In this document: positions 24,841-33,820 of the stretch, in pieces | Position numbering within the stretch: position 1 is the first letter of the stretch | Layout of the letters: every line of letters starts with the position of its first letter | DNA from: VXYL01 sp965200375 | GTDB lineage: Bacteria; Pseudomonadota; Gammaproteobacteria; Pseudomonadales; Azotimanducaceae | Direction of reading: 5' to 3' | DNA: 64,000 nt | Assembly (NCBI GenBank): GCA_965200375.1 | Contig: OZ241353.1 | Coordinates: forward strand, 1,860,001-1,924,000 | The notes under the pieces: model-generated | The model's input: only the letters and a program-made list of their open reading frames with translations | Told to the model about the DNA's origin: nothing | Database searches by the model: none | Program-made: the position numbers and the translations under genes

Positions 24841-25311
24841 TCAAGCGCGGCTTGCCGCAGCCGCCGTCTTGACGGCTTCGCGGATGCGCAGGTATGTGCC
24901 GCAGCGGCAGATGTTGGCGGCCATCGCCTGGTCGATGTCCTCGTCGCTGGGATCGGGGTTGTCGCGCAGCAGGCCTTCGGCGGCCATGATCTGCCCCGCT
25001 TGGCAGTAGCCGCACTGCGCCACGTCGAGATCCACCCACGCCTGCTGCACCGGCGTCAGCGCGCCGTCCGGGGCCGCGAGGCCCTCGATCGTGGTGACCT
25101 CGGCCCCCGCCGCCGAGACCGCCGGATACGAGCAGGAGCGCACCGGGGCGCCGTCGATCAGCACCGTGCAGGCGCCGCACTGGCTGATCCCGCAGCCGAA
25201 CTTCGTGCCCACCAGCCCCAGCGAGTCGCGCAGCGCCCACAACAGCGGCGTGTCTTCCTCGACATCGAGCCGCCGCTGCTCGCCGTTCACGTTCAATTGC
25301 AGAGCCGCCAT
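24841..25311 (-). CDS. (2Fe-2S) subunit of a molybdenum hydroxylase (IorA-like)
   Basis: This 156-residue protein carries two [2Fe-2S] clusters. The N-terminal plant-type cluster uses CGISQCGACTV and a later RSC, and the C-terminal cluster uses CGYCQAG and NICRCGTY. It passes electrons from the molybdenum site of the following gene's product to an external acceptor such as a cytochrome. No FAD subunit gene is present, as is usual for the IorAB type. The ATG at 25311 follows an AGGAGGCTGCG ribosome-binding site; the longer open frame upstream lacks conservation. Confidence 0.95.
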   Translation of the reverse strand: MAALQLNVNGEQRRLDVEEDTPLLWALRDSLGLVGTKFGCGISQCGACTVLIDGAPVRSCSYPAVSAAGAEVTTIEGLAAPDGALTPVQQAWVDLDVAQCGYCQAGQIMAAEGLLRDNPDPSDEDIDQAMAANICRCGTYLRIREAVKTAAAASRA

Positions 25312-25372
25312 CGCAGCCTCCTTCCGACCGTTCCCAAGTGCATTAGAGTAACGCTTCGCCGCGCACAAGCAC

Positions 25373-26755
25373 TCAGCCAGCCACCGCCTCGTACAGCTCG
25401 TACAGCGTGTAGGCGAACACCACCAGCACGCCCAAGGGCGCGACGTAGCGGATGGTGACGGTCCACAGCCGCCACTGCCACGGCACGACGAAGCCGAGCT
25501 GGTCCCGCACCGTCTCCCGGGCCAGCACCCAGCCGGCGAAGAGCGCGATCAGGAGGCCGCCCAAGGGCAGCAGGATCTTGCCCGACACGTAGTCCACGAA
25601 GTCCATGAACGTGAGTTCGCCGACGATGTGGAAGTCCGCCCAGACGCTGAACGAGAGCACGCTGCCTATGCCCAGCAGCCAGCAGGCGCCGCCGAGGGTG
25701 ATGGCCACTCGGCTGCGCCTGGCGTTGTACTCCTCCACCAGAAACGCCAGCGCCGGCTCCGTCAGGGAGATGGCCGAAGTGACCGCGGCGAAGGACACCA
25801 GCAGGAAGAACACCGCGCCCACCACGGCCCCGAGGGGCAAGCTGCCAAAGGCCACCGGCAGCGTCTGGAACAGCAGCCCCGGCCCGGCGCCGGGCTCCAG
25901 ATGCTCCATCGCGAACACGATGGGGAAGATGGCGAGGCCGGCCGCCAGCGCCACCACCGTATCGAGCACCGCGATGGTCACTGCGGTGTTGGCGATGGAG
26001 ACCTTCGCCGGCACGTACGCCCCGTAGGCCATGATCGCGCCCATGCCGAGGCTCAGGGTGAAGAAGGCGTGCCCCATCGCCGTGAGCACGCCGCCACGGG
26101 AGAGCTTGTCGAACTCGAAGCTGAACAGAAAGCGGGCCCCCTCGGCGAAGTCGCCGTACACGGCCGCGTAGCCCACCAGCAGCACCAGCAGCACGAACAG
26201 CAGCGGCATCAGATAGCGCACCGCCTTCTCCAGGCCGCCGGAGACGCCCCTGGCGACGATGAACACGGTGACCGCGATGAACAGCGTGTGCCACGCCAGC
26301 ACCTGCCAGGGATCGCCCAGGAAGTCGTCGAAGGCCGCCTGCACCTGCGGCCCGTCCGCGCCCTCGAAGTCGCCCCGGGCCAGGCGCAGGATGTAGTAGA
26401 CGGCCCAGCCGGCGATCACCGCGTAGAAGGAGAGGATGAGAAAGCCGGCAACGACGCCCATCCAGCCGATGGCGGTCCATGCCCGGTGGCCGCCGCTGCG
26501 GACGACCAGGGTGCGGATGGCGTTGATGGGGCTGGTGCGCCCGGCGCGGCCGAGCATCACCTCGGCCATCATCACCGGCACGCCGATGAGGGCGATGCAC
26601 GCCAGATAGACCACCACGAAGGCGCCGCCGCCGTTTTCGCCGGTGATGTAGGGGAACTTCCAGATGTTGCCGAGGCCCACCGCCGAGCCGGCCGCCGCCA
26701 GCACGAACAGCAGCCGGCTGGACCACATGCCGTGCCTCGATACGTCGTCCGTCAT
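25373..26755 (-). CDS. Sodium-dependent transporter of the SNF/NSS family
   Basis: This 460-residue polytopic inner-membrane protein has about eleven helices. It opens with LLFVLAAAGSAVGLGNIWKF followed by PYITGENGGGAF, the sodium-site and unwound helix 1 signature of LeuT-like neurotransmitter:sodium symporters. Further conserved segments are HAFFTLSLGMGAIMAYGAY and SFAAVTSAISLTEP. It should take up an amino acid or related amine with Na+. The ATG has GGAGGAACC as ribosome-binding site. It lies upstream of the molybdenum hydroxylase operon on the same strand with a 61-bp gap and could supply its substrate; that is inference. It is divergent from smpB. Confidence 0.93.
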   Translation of the reverse strand: MTDDVSRHGMWSSRLLFVLAAAGSAVGLGNIWKFPYITGENGGGAFVVVYLACIALIGVPVMMAEVMLGRAGRTSPINAIRTLVVRSGGHRAWTAIGWMGVVAGFLILSFYAVIAGWAVYYILRLARGDFEGADGPQVQAAFDDFLGDPWQVLAWHTLFIAVTVFIVARGVSGGLEKAVRYLMPLLFVLLVLLVGYAAVYGDFAEGARFLFSFEFDKLSRGGVLTAMGHAFFTLSLGMGAIMAYGAYVPAKVSIANTAVTIAVLDTVVALAAGLAIFPIVFAMEHLEPGAGPGLLFQTLPVAFGSLPLGAVVGAVFFLLVSFAAVTSAISLTEPALAFLVEEYNARRSRVAITLGGACWLLGIGSVLSFSVWADFHIVGELTFMDFVDYVSGKILLPLGGLLIALFAGWVLARETVRDQLGFVVPWQWRLWTVTIRYVAPLGVLVVFAYTLYELYEAVAG

Positions 26756-26911
26756 GGTTCCTCCCAAACGACCTTGTATAGTGGCCACATGGTACTCCCG
26801 CTCTCGATCTGTTCCGCCAAAGGCGGCCGCCGGCCGCCGGCAGGCCGACGAATCTTCGATTGGCCGGGTGCGCCCTCGCGCCTGCCGGCCGACGACTGAC
26901 CTGCCAGGCCA

Positions 26912-27385
26912 ATGGCAGCGGCGCCGGAGGGCCGACGCACCATCGCGCTCAACCGGCGCGCCGGCTTCGACTACGAGCTGGGCCAGCGCTTCGAAGCCGG
27001 GCTGGTGCTCGAAGGCTGGGAGGTGAAGAGCATCCGCGAGAGCCGGGCGCAGATCGCCGACAGCTACGTGCTGGTGCGGGATGGCGAAGCGTGGCTGCTG
27101 GGGGCGCGCATCGCGCCGCTGGCCAGCGTTTCCAGCCACTTCCAGCCGGATCCGGTGCGAACCCGCAAGCTGCTGCTGCACGCCAAGGAGATCGCCCGCA
27201 TCTTTTCCGCGGTGGCGACGAAGGGCCAAGCGTGCGTCGCCACCGCGCTGTACTGGAAGGCTGCCAAGGTGAAGTGCGAGCTGGCGCTGGGCAAGGGCAA
27301 GAAGGCCCACGACAAGCGCGCCAGCATCCGCGAACGGGACTGGCGCCGGGACCAGGAGCGGCTGGCGAAGCATGGCGAACCGTGA
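26912..27385 (+). CDS. smpB: SsrA-binding protein
   Basis: SmpB binds tmRNA and brings it to stalled ribosomes for trans-translation. This protein of 157 residues has the OB-fold landmarks NRRAGFDYEL, GWEVKSIRESRAQI, and the basic C-terminal tail KKAHDKRASIRERDW that forms the decoding helix. Length is normal. No tmRNA gene (ssrA) was recognised within the window. Divergent from the sodium symporter across 156 bp; the RDD gene downstream begins within its last codons. Confidence 0.97.
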   Translation: MAAAPEGRRTIALNRRAGFDYELGQRFEAGLVLEGWEVKSIRESRAQIADSYVLVRDGEAWLLGARIAPLASVSSHFQPDPVRTRKLLLHAKEIARIFSAVATKGQACVATALYWKAAKVKCELALGKGKKAHDKRASIRERDWRRDQERLAKHGEP

Positions 27386-28175
27386 AGCGCCTATGACGCC
27401 GACCACGCCTGCCAGGGCGAAGGAAGGCCCTGCCGCCAGCGTCGCTTCCGACTTCTCCGCTGGCAGCCTGCGCCTGGCCAGCGCCACCGGCGTGGACATG
27501 ACGCTGCGCATCGCCGGCCTCGGCGGCCGAAGCTACGCGTTCGTCATCGACTGGCACATTCGCGTGGTCGCGGCCGTCGCCTGGATCGGCCTCGGCAATC
27601 TGGTCCTGTTCGGCGATCTGCTGCCCGGAGACGGCCTCGGCAGCCCGCTCCTGTACGGGGTCCTGCTGCCGGCGGTGGCCATCTACCTGCTGTACCACCC
27701 GCTGCTCGAGGTGCTCATGCGGGGCCGCACGCCCGGCAAGCGCATGGCCGGGTTGCGAATCGTGACGGTGGAGGGGCGAACGCCGGGCCCCGGCCCGCTG
27801 CTGGTACGCAACCTGCTGCGCATGGTGGATTCGCTGCCGGGGCTGTACGCCGTCGGCTGCGTAAGCGTCGTCGCAACCCGACACGCGGTTCGCATCGGCG
27901 ATCTGGCCGCTGGCACGGTGCTGGTGTACGACGATGCCGCGCTGCGCTCCCGTGGCGCGGCGGCCCCGGTGCCGAATGTCGCCGCCGAGCGGGCCGAGCT
28001 CGCCGCCGAGCTGCTGCGGCGCTGGAGTCGGCTGGACGCTCCCGCGCGCGGAGCGCTCGCGGCGCGGCTGCTCGCGCCGTCGGCCGCCGAGGGCGACACC
28101 CTGGCCAATGCCTCCGCGGCGCACCTGAAGGCGGGGCTGGAGGCCCTCGTGGCGGACGCCCGGCCGTCTCGGTGA
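27372..28175 (+). CDS. RDD-family membrane protein of the MoxR/SpoIIM cluster
   Basis: This protein of 267 residues has two to four membrane helices (about residues 60-170). It has the RDD hallmarks in RSYAFVIDWHIRVV and LEVLMRGRTPGKRMAGLRIV. The C-terminal third is soluble and Ala/Arg-rich. It overlaps the end of smpB by 14 bp if the first ATG is used; an ATG at 27393 avoids this. RDD plus SpoIIM next to DUF58, MoxR, DUF4350 and DUF4129 genes is a recurrent cluster in proteobacteria, thought to act in envelope or stress functions. Confidence 0.87.
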   Translation: MANREAPMTPTTPARAKEGPAASVASDFSAGSLRLASATGVDMTLRIAGLGGRSYAFVIDWHIRVVAAVAWIGLGNLVLFGDLLPGDGLGSPLLYGVLLPAVAIYLLYHPLLEVLMRGRTPGKRMAGLRIVTVEGRTPGPGPLLVRNLLRMVDSLPGLYAVGCVSVVATRHAVRIGDLAAGTVLVYDDAALRSRGAAAPVPNVAAERAELAAELLRRWSRLDAPARGALAARLLAPSAAEGDTLANASAAHLKAGLEALVADARPSR

Positions 28176-28204
28176 CGTCCGGACAGCTGCATCGGAACCG
28201 CGCC

Positions 28205-28231
28205 TGAGCGATGGTCCGGATCGGCACTGCC
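28205..28231. repeat. Core fragment of the ~78-bp dispersed repeat
   Basis: GAGCGATGGTCCGGATCGGCAC here differs by only two bases from the core of copy A at 20016-20037. The other blocks of the repeat are not recognisable. The fragment covers the start codon of the SpoIIM gene. Confidence 0.45.
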
Positions 28232-29242
28232 CAAGACGCGAGCCGCCGCCACCGCGCATGGCTGGCGGATCGCGCTGCCGCCTGGGAGCGCCTGGCGGAG
28301 GACGTGCGGACCCTGGAAGGCGGTCGCCGCGCCTCTCCCGAGACGCTGCTGCGCGCGGCCCGCGCCTATCCGGAAGCAGCCGGGGACCTGGCGACGCTGC
28401 GCCGCAACGCGCCCGCCAGCGCCGCGGCCCGCAGCCTCGAGGGTCTGTACGCCAGGCTGCACGACAACCTGCTTGCCCCGCCGGGCAACATCGGGCAGGA
28501 CCTGGCGCGCCTGTTCCGCCGCGACGTGCCGGCCATCGTGCGCGAGCTGCGGATGCACATCGTCGCCACCGCCATCGGCTTCCTGCTCGCCGCCGCGGCC
28601 GGCTGGCAGCTGGTGGCCGCCTACCCGGAGCTGGCGCGGCTGTTCCTCAGCGCGGAGACGGTGGCCCGGGTGGAGCGCGGGGAGCTGTGGACCGAGGGGC
28701 TGCTGAACGTCCTGCCGTCCTCGGTGCTGTCGGTGCGGATCTTCGCCAACAACATCTTCGTGACCATCGCCGCCTTCTGCCTGGGCGCCGTCTACGGCCT
28801 CGGCACGCTGTACATCGTGCTGGTCAACGGCCTGATGCTCGGCAGCCTGCTTGCCTTCGCGGCGCAGCACGGCCTGCACGGCCGCCTGCTGGAGTTCGTC
28901 GCGGCGCACGGCTTCGTGGAGCTCTCGGTGATCTTCGTGGTCGCCGCGGCCGGCTTCGCCGTTGGCGAGGCCATAGCGCGGCCCGGACACCGCACCCGCG
29001 CTGCGGCGTTCCGCCGGGCGGCGTCCCGAGGCGGCAAGCTGCTGCTCCCCTGCGCCCTGCTGCTCGTTGGCGCCGGCTTCGTCGAGGGCTACGTCTCGCC
29101 GGACCCCCGCTTCCCGCTCTGGTTCCGGCTGACGCTCGGCATCGGCTACTGGCTGATCATGGCGTGGGTGCTGTGCGGCTTGCCGACTGGGCGTCGACGC
29201 TTGGACCGGGTGGCTGCCATCCAGCCCCAGTCGGGACCGTGA
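28211..29242 (+). CDS. SpoIIM/DUF95 family membrane protein
   Basis: This 343-residue protein has a soluble N-terminal region (about residues 1-110) and then five or so membrane helices. Conserved parts are RIFANNIFVTIAAFCLGAVY and AAHGFVELSVIFVVAAAGFA. The family is named for the sporulation protein SpoIIM but is common in non-sporulating bacteria in this cluster. It lies between the RDD gene on the same strand and the convergent DUF58 gene, which ends 23 bp away. Its ATG lies inside a fragment of a dispersed repeat. Confidence 0.88.
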   Translation: MVRIGTAQDASRRHRAWLADRAAAWERLAEDVRTLEGGRRASPETLLRAARAYPEAAGDLATLRRNAPASAAARSLEGLYARLHDNLLAPPGNIGQDLARLFRRDVPAIVRELRMHIVATAIGFLLAAAAGWQLVAAYPELARLFLSAETVARVERGELWTEGLLNVLPSSVLSVRIFANNIFVTIAAFCLGAVYGLGTLYIVLVNGLMLGSLLAFAAQHGLHGRLLEFVAAHGFVELSVIFVVAAAGFAVGEAIARPGHRTRAAAFRRAASRGGKLLLPCALLLVGAGFVEGYVSPDPRFPLWFRLTLGIGYWLIMAWVLCGLPTGRRRLDRVAAIQPQSGP

Positions 29243-29264
29243 CACGCGGCGGCCAGCGGTTCCT

Positions 29265-30554
29265 TCACACCCGCCGCTGGCGCTTGAGCATCCGGTAGCT
29301 GCGCAAGAGGTCCGCTTCCAGCGTCGCCGGGCTGGCCGCCAGCGGCAGCGCGCCGAGGCGGCGCAGGGCGCCGCAGGCGTTGCCCAGCTGCTGCTGGTAG
29401 AGGTGGGCCGCCAGCGACAGATAGGGGTCCAGCCAGTCCTCGGCGGGTTTGTCCGCCACCGCCTGCACTTCCTGCGCCACCAGCCCGGCGACCACGGGCA
29501 GGTGGGTTGGCAGCCACAGGCCCACGCAGCGCAGCAAGGCGCTGCTGTTGGCGTGGGCGGCGAGATCGGTGAGCAGCACCACCAGCGCGCGCTGCCGGAC
29601 GCTGCGGCGAACGACGGCCGCGGCGGCAAGGAGGTCCGTCTCCACCGGCGTCGTCTCGATCCCTGCCAACGCCTGCCGCAGCCGCCCGACGGCCGCCACG
29701 CCCCGGGCCGGCGGCAGCAGCAAGGCGGGCGCGTCGCTGGCCGCGACCAGGCCCACCCGATCGCCGCTGGCCGCGGCGCGGGCCGCAAGCCGCGCGCAGG
29801 CGTTCGCATAGTGGCCCAGCTGGCTCATGCCGTCAAAGGCAGCGCGGCTGGTGCGGCCGGCGTCCACCACCAGCATCAGCGTCGCGGCTTGCTCCTCCTG
29901 GCGCACGCGGGTGGTCAGCGCCCCCCGCCGCGCCGTGGCCTTCCAATCAACGCTGTGGCGGGGATCGCCCGGCTGGTAGTCGCGCAGATGGTCGAGTTCC
30001 GAGCCGTGGGCGCCGATGGCCGCCAAGCCGCCGCCGGCGGAGCGCAGGCCGATCCGCGTTGGCGCAGCGCCGTGGAGGTCCGGCACCACCTCGAACACGG
30101 CCTCGAGGCGCTGGGGCTTGGACCACCACGCGAGGCCCAGCGGGCCCTTGATGCGGAGCGGCAGCCGCGGCCACTCGGCGGCGCCGAGGCGCACGGCGCG
30201 AACGCGCAAGCGCGCCTGGCTGCTGCCTTCTGCGGGCACCGAGACGTAGCGTGTTTCCGGGCCGACGCGAATCTGCGTCGGCGGCGCCGCGGCATAGGCG
30301 GCTTGCAGCGGCCGAGGCTCGGCATTGGCGAACGCGAGCACCAGGTCTTCGGTTCTGCCAAGACGCAGCTGGCCGCCGTCCAGCACCGCCGCGAACCGGC
30401 AGACGGCTACCTCGCGGGCTTCCCAGGCGAGACCAGCCAAGACGCCGGCAGCGCCGAGCAGCCACCAGGGCCACGCCCCGTCCTGCCACTGGTGGACGAT
30501 GCCGGCCAGGGCGACGACCGCCCAGCAGGCCATCCCAAGCGGCGTGAAGGCCAT
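29265..30554 (-). CDS. DUF58 domain protein
   Basis: This 429-residue protein has two N-terminal membrane helices, then a beta-rich region, then the DUF58 hallmark HLRDYQPGDPRHSVDWKATA, and a von Willebrand A-like C-terminal fold (LMLVVDAGRTSR, VVLLTDLAAHAN). DUF58 proteins work with MoxR ATPases and may act as chaperone partners for enzyme or envelope complexes. Normally moxR and DUF58 genes are adjacent and cotranscribed. Here a Uma2 gene separates them. Confidence 0.92.
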   Translation of the reverse strand: MAFTPLGMACWAVVALAGIVHQWQDGAWPWWLLGAAGVLAGLAWEAREVAVCRFAAVLDGGQLRLGRTEDLVLAFANAEPRPLQAAYAAAPPTQIRVGPETRYVSVPAEGSSQARLRVRAVRLGAAEWPRLPLRIKGPLGLAWWSKPQRLEAVFEVVPDLHGAAPTRIGLRSAGGGLAAIGAHGSELDHLRDYQPGDPRHSVDWKATARRGALTTRVRQEEQAATLMLVVDAGRTSRAAFDGMSQLGHYANACARLAARAAASGDRVGLVAASDAPALLLPPARGVAAVGRLRQALAGIETTPVETDLLAAAAVVRRSVRQRALVVLLTDLAAHANSSALLRCVGLWLPTHLPVVAGLVAQEVQAVADKPAEDWLDPYLSLAAHLYQQQLGNACGALRRLGALPLAASPATLEADLLRSYRMLKRQRRV

Positions 30555-30596
30555 CGTCCAGCGGTCGCTGCCGGTGCGGGGCTGCGGTGTTCGCGA

Positions 30597-31430
30597 TCAG
30601 TTCGCGCCGCGCTGCGCCAGTTCGGCTTCCAAGGCGGCGATGCGCGCTTCCGCCGCCTCCGCGCGCTGCTCCGTCGCTTTTCGGCGCGCGTGCTCTTCGT
30701 CCAACGTCGGCAGGTATTCGCCGGCGGCGGGGTCGTAGAAGCGCACCAGCCGGTTGCGAACGCACAGTTCCAGCCCCAGCGCCTTGCTGGGCAGGCGCCC
30801 GGCAGCGTTGGCGCGCACCCGCTCGTACTTGCCAGCGCGCAGCCGGTAGCCCACCAGCCACTCGTCCAGCCGCGCGCCCGAGTCGTCGCGCAGGCGAGAA
30901 CCCGTCTCGTCGAACATCCAGTATTCGCGCACGCCAAGGCGCCGGTAGAGCTCGCGTTTGTCCACCACGTCCCGACGCCAATCGTTCGGCGACAGATCCT
31001 CCAGCACGAAGTCCGGCACCGGCTCTTCCCACAGCTTGTACGAGGAACGCCCCTCGCGCTCCTCCGCCGCCAGCGCCACGAACAGGTCCGGCGCCAGCAT
31101 CTTGCCCGGGCTGCCCTGCACGTACGGCATCGACAGGTCCGCGCCCACCATGCCGCCGCGGCCGCGGTAGTGCGCCTTCAGCACCGGCGCGTAGGCCAGC
31201 ATGCGCCCCAGATGCCTGTCGTTCTGCGGCATGGCGTCCGCGATCAGATAGCCGTCGCGGTCGAGGGCCACCGGCGGCACCGGCACGTAGTCCCACGGCT
31301 CGCGCACCGCGGCGCCGAAGCGGAGCTCGGCGCCGTCGCCCACTCCGTCCACTGCTTCGCGCTTGGCGAGCGGCGCCAGCGCGGGCGCCTCCCGCGTCCG
31401 GGCAGCCTCGGCTGGGCGTCGCATGGCCAT
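30597..31430 (-). CDS. Uma2-family (DUF820) putative endonuclease
   Basis: This 277-residue protein has the Uma2 restriction-like fold: GRMLAYAPVLK, PDLFVALAAEEREG, PVPDFVLEDLSPND and KRELYRRLGVREYWMFDETG, with spaced Asp/Glu and Lys typical of PD-(D/E)xK nucleases. Residues about 235-272 form a Glu/Arg/Ala coiled coil. Such genes are abundant in cyanobacteria and patchy elsewhere, often as solitary accessory genes; their targets are unknown. It sits between moxR (156 bp upstream) and DUF58 (42 bp downstream), in the same orientation, interrupting a normally contiguous operon. An ATG further up would add 30 residues. Confidence 0.82.
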   Translation of the reverse strand: MAMRRPAEAARTREAPALAPLAKREAVDGVGDGAELRFGAAVREPWDYVPVPPVALDRDGYLIADAMPQNDRHLGRMLAYAPVLKAHYRGRGGMVGADLSMPYVQGSPGKMLAPDLFVALAAEEREGRSSYKLWEEPVPDFVLEDLSPNDWRRDVVDKRELYRRLGVREYWMFDETGSRLRDDSGARLDEWLVGYRLRAGKYERVRANAAGRLPSKALGLELCVRNRLVRFYDPAAGEYLPTLDEEHARRKATEQRAEAAEARIAALEAELAQRGAN

Positions 31431-31586
31431 GCTTGGAACGATAGCACCGTCGGCGCGCTCCGGAACGTCGGGGGCCATCATGGAGTGCCGTCGGCCCGGT
31501 GTCTGCGGCGGATGTCGCACGTGGCGGGGGGCGAATGTCCTACGCGGCGCGTCTTTAGGTTCGACCGTCGCCGAGGAGGGAACGCG

Positions 31587-32540
31587 CTAGCGCGGCACCG
31601 GCACCGCGGCAAGGATGTCCGTCACCAGATCGGCGGCGGAAGCGCCGTCCAGCATGGCGTCCGGGGCCAGCACCAGCCGGTGCCCGACCACCCACGGCGC
31701 AACGCGCTTCACGTCGTCCGGCAGCACGTAGTCCGCCTGCCGCAGCGCCGCTTCGATGCGGGCGGCGCCGGCCAGCGCCACGGCGCCCCGGGTGGACAGC
31801 CCCAGGCTCACGTCGTCGTGGGCTCGGGTGGCGGCGGCGAGGTCCAGCACGTAGGCGACCAGTTCGTCCGCCAAGTGGACCGTGGCGACGGCTTCCCGCG
31901 CTGCCGCCAGCGCCGCCGGCGGCAACGGCGCCAGCGCATCCAGGCTCGCGCTGGAGGCGGGAGGCCGAGGCAGGTGGTAGGCGCGGACCGCGGCGGCTTC
32001 CTCCTGGCGCGGCGGGTAGCCGATGCTGGCCCGCAGCATGAAGCGGTCCAGCTGCGACTCCGGCAGCGGATACGTGCCCTCGAACTCCTGCGGGTTCTGC
32101 GTTGCCACCACCAGGAAGTCCGGGGCCAGCGGAAAGCTCTCCCGATCCACCGTCACCTGCCGTTCCTGCATGGCTTCGAGCAGCGCGGACTGGGTCTTGG
32201 GGCTGGCGCGGTTGACCTCGTCCACCAGCACCACGTCCGCGAACAGCGGGCCGGGCTGGAACGCGAACTCGCCGTCCCCGGCGTTGTAGACGTGAACGCC
32301 GGTGATGTCCGCCGGCATCAGGTCCGCGGTGCCCTGCACGCGGCGGAACTTCCCGCCCAGCACTTCGGCGAACGCCTTGGCCAGCAGCGTCTTGCCAACG
32401 CCGGGCGGGCCTTCGAGCAGCGCATGGCCGCGGCCGATCAGCGCCACGCACAGGGCGTGTATGGCCTCGCTCGCGCCGAACAGCACTTGGCCGAGCTGGG
32501 CTTGCAGGTGTTCCTCGACCTGCCGGGCGGCGGTGCTCAT
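31587..32540 (-). CDS. MoxR-family AAA+ ATPase
   Basis: This 317-residue AAA+ protein has Walker A GPPGVGKTLLAK (about residues 43-54), Walker B VVLVDEVNRA and sensor 1 VVATQNPQ. The C-terminal lid region ends LVTDILAAVPVPR. MoxR ATPases remodel partner proteins, usually through a VWA or DUF58 companion. The ATG overlaps the stop of the DUF4350 gene by four bases, so it belongs to the operon starting at 35261. The usual next gene, DUF58, is displaced by Uma2. Confidence 0.95.
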   Translation of the reverse strand: MSTAARQVEEHLQAQLGQVLFGASEAIHALCVALIGRGHALLEGPPGVGKTLLAKAFAEVLGGKFRRVQGTADLMPADITGVHVYNAGDGEFAFQPGPLFADVVLVDEVNRASPKTQSALLEAMQERQVTVDRESFPLAPDFLVVATQNPQEFEGTYPLPESQLDRFMLRASIGYPPRQEEAAAVRAYHLPRPPASSASLDALAPLPPAALAAAREAVATVHLADELVAYVLDLAAATRAHDDVSLGLSTRGAVALAGAARIEAALRQADYVLPDDVKRVAPWVVGHRLVLAPDAMLDGASAADLVTDILAAVPVPR

Positions 32541-33820
32541 CGCTGGCCGCTGGCCTCGTCGGTCGTCCTGCGGTCCGGCGTCTGCGGCGTCGTCGCCAAC
32601 AGCCGGTTGCGCAGACGTGGCAGGTTCAAGCGTTCTCCCTGCACCGCCCGCCGATAGTCCTCGCGCAGCGCCGTCGCCAACGCTGCCGGGATCGCCGGAT
32701 TCTCGGCGAAATGCTGCCAAGGCGGTTCCTCGAGTGTCGTTCGGCGCCCCGCCAGGCGTCCGAAACGTGCGGCGAACAGCAGTCGAGCGGCGTCGGCGCG
32801 GCGCAGCTTGCGGGCCAGCAAGCCGCCGACGGCATGCACGAAGTCCGCCTGCCCAGGCTCGGTCGGCTCCGCCGCCGGCGGCGCCAGCCGGTTCCAGGCG
32901 CCAACCAGATACAGCAGCCAAAGGGCGAGCAGGATCAGCACCGAGACGTGCAGGCGCGAGTCCGCGAAGAAGGCCGCCGGGTCGTAGAGGGCGGAGAGGC
33001 CCTGGTGGAAGTCGTCGAAGAGAACGGCGCCGCTGGCGCCGACGTGGGCGCCCACCACGTTGGCGAAGAATCGGGCGTTGTCCGCCTGGCCGATGGCGCG
33101 ATTGGTGAGCAGGCTGCCGAGCGCCACCAGATACATGTCGCCTTGGCCATGTTCGACGTGCCAGATGGCGTCGGTGCGGTAGCGCCGCGTCCGCGCCAGC
33201 GCCTGCCACTGCCCTCCCTTGCCCGGCGCCAGCTGCCAGATGCTGGTGCGGGCATCCGTCTCGCCGCGCAGGGCGGCTACCCCGGCGACGGCGGCGTGGC
33301 CGTCCAGCGGGCGCAGCGCAATCGCTTCGGGTCCGAAGCGCGGGTTGACTTCGGCACCCTTCAAGGCGTCGAAGCGCAAGCCGGTGAGCGCCTCCAGGTC
33401 CTTGAACGGCCGCCCCTCCCGCGCCCACGCCGGCGTGTCGTCCAACGCCACGGAGAGCAGTAGCGTGTTGCCGCTTGCCACCCAGCTGCGCAGCGCATCC
33501 GCCTCGCCGGTCCGCAGCGGCTGCACATATGGCATGGCGGAGACCAGAAGGTGGCCGGGGCCCGCTTCGCGGTCGCCGAGCTCCAGCGCCGAGTGGCGAT
33601 AGCTCTCGGCGCGAACGCCGCTCTGGCGAAGCCAGCGGCCGAGCGCCAGATAGCCGTTGGGGCCGTCCTGGTCCGCGGTGGGGCGGCTGGTCGGCGTCGC
33701 CCGCTCGGCCACGGCGAACGCGAGCACCGCGGCAAGCGCCAGCAGCGCCCCGCCGGCAGTTACGAGGCGATCGCCGATCCGGCTCGGTTGGGGCGTCGCG
33801 CGCTGCGGACGAGGCGTCAT
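32537..33820 (-). CDS. DUF4350 membrane protein
   Basis: This 427-residue protein has an N-terminal helix (about 21-40), a periplasmic GATase-like/ThuA-type region with GPNGYLALGRWLRQSGVRAE and LLLSVALDDTPAWA, and a second helix near residue 300 (VLILLALWLLYLVGAWN). The cytoplasmic tail follows. The family is found only in MoxR/DUF4129 clusters. Both ends overlap neighbours by four bases, which supports translational coupling with DUF4129 and moxR. Confidence 0.88.
   Translation of the reverse strand: MTPRPQRATPQPSRIGDRLVTAGGALLALAAVLAFAVAERATPTSRPTADQDGPNGYLALGRWLRQSGVRAESYRHSALELGDREAGPGHLLVSAMPYVQPLRTGEADALRSWVASGNTLLLSVALDDTPAWAREGRPFKDLEALTGLRFDALKGAEVNPRFGPEAIALRPLDGHAAVAGVAALRGETDARTSIWQLAPGKGGQWQALARTRRYRTDAIWHVEHGQGDMYLVALGSLLTNRAIGQADNARFFANVVGAHVGASGAVLFDDFHQGLSALYDPAAFFADSRLHVSVLILLALWLLYLVGAWNRLAPPAAEPTEPGQADFVHAVGGLLARKLRRADAARLLFAARFGRLAGRRTTLEEPPWQHFAENPAIPAALATALREDYRRAVQGERLNLPRLRNRLLATTPQTPDRRTTDEASGQR

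Noticed and set aside
22116..24872. Plus-strand open frame of over 900 codons
   Set aside because: It lies opposite the molybdopterin subunit and CHY genes and shows no family motif. It is a codon-bias shadow.
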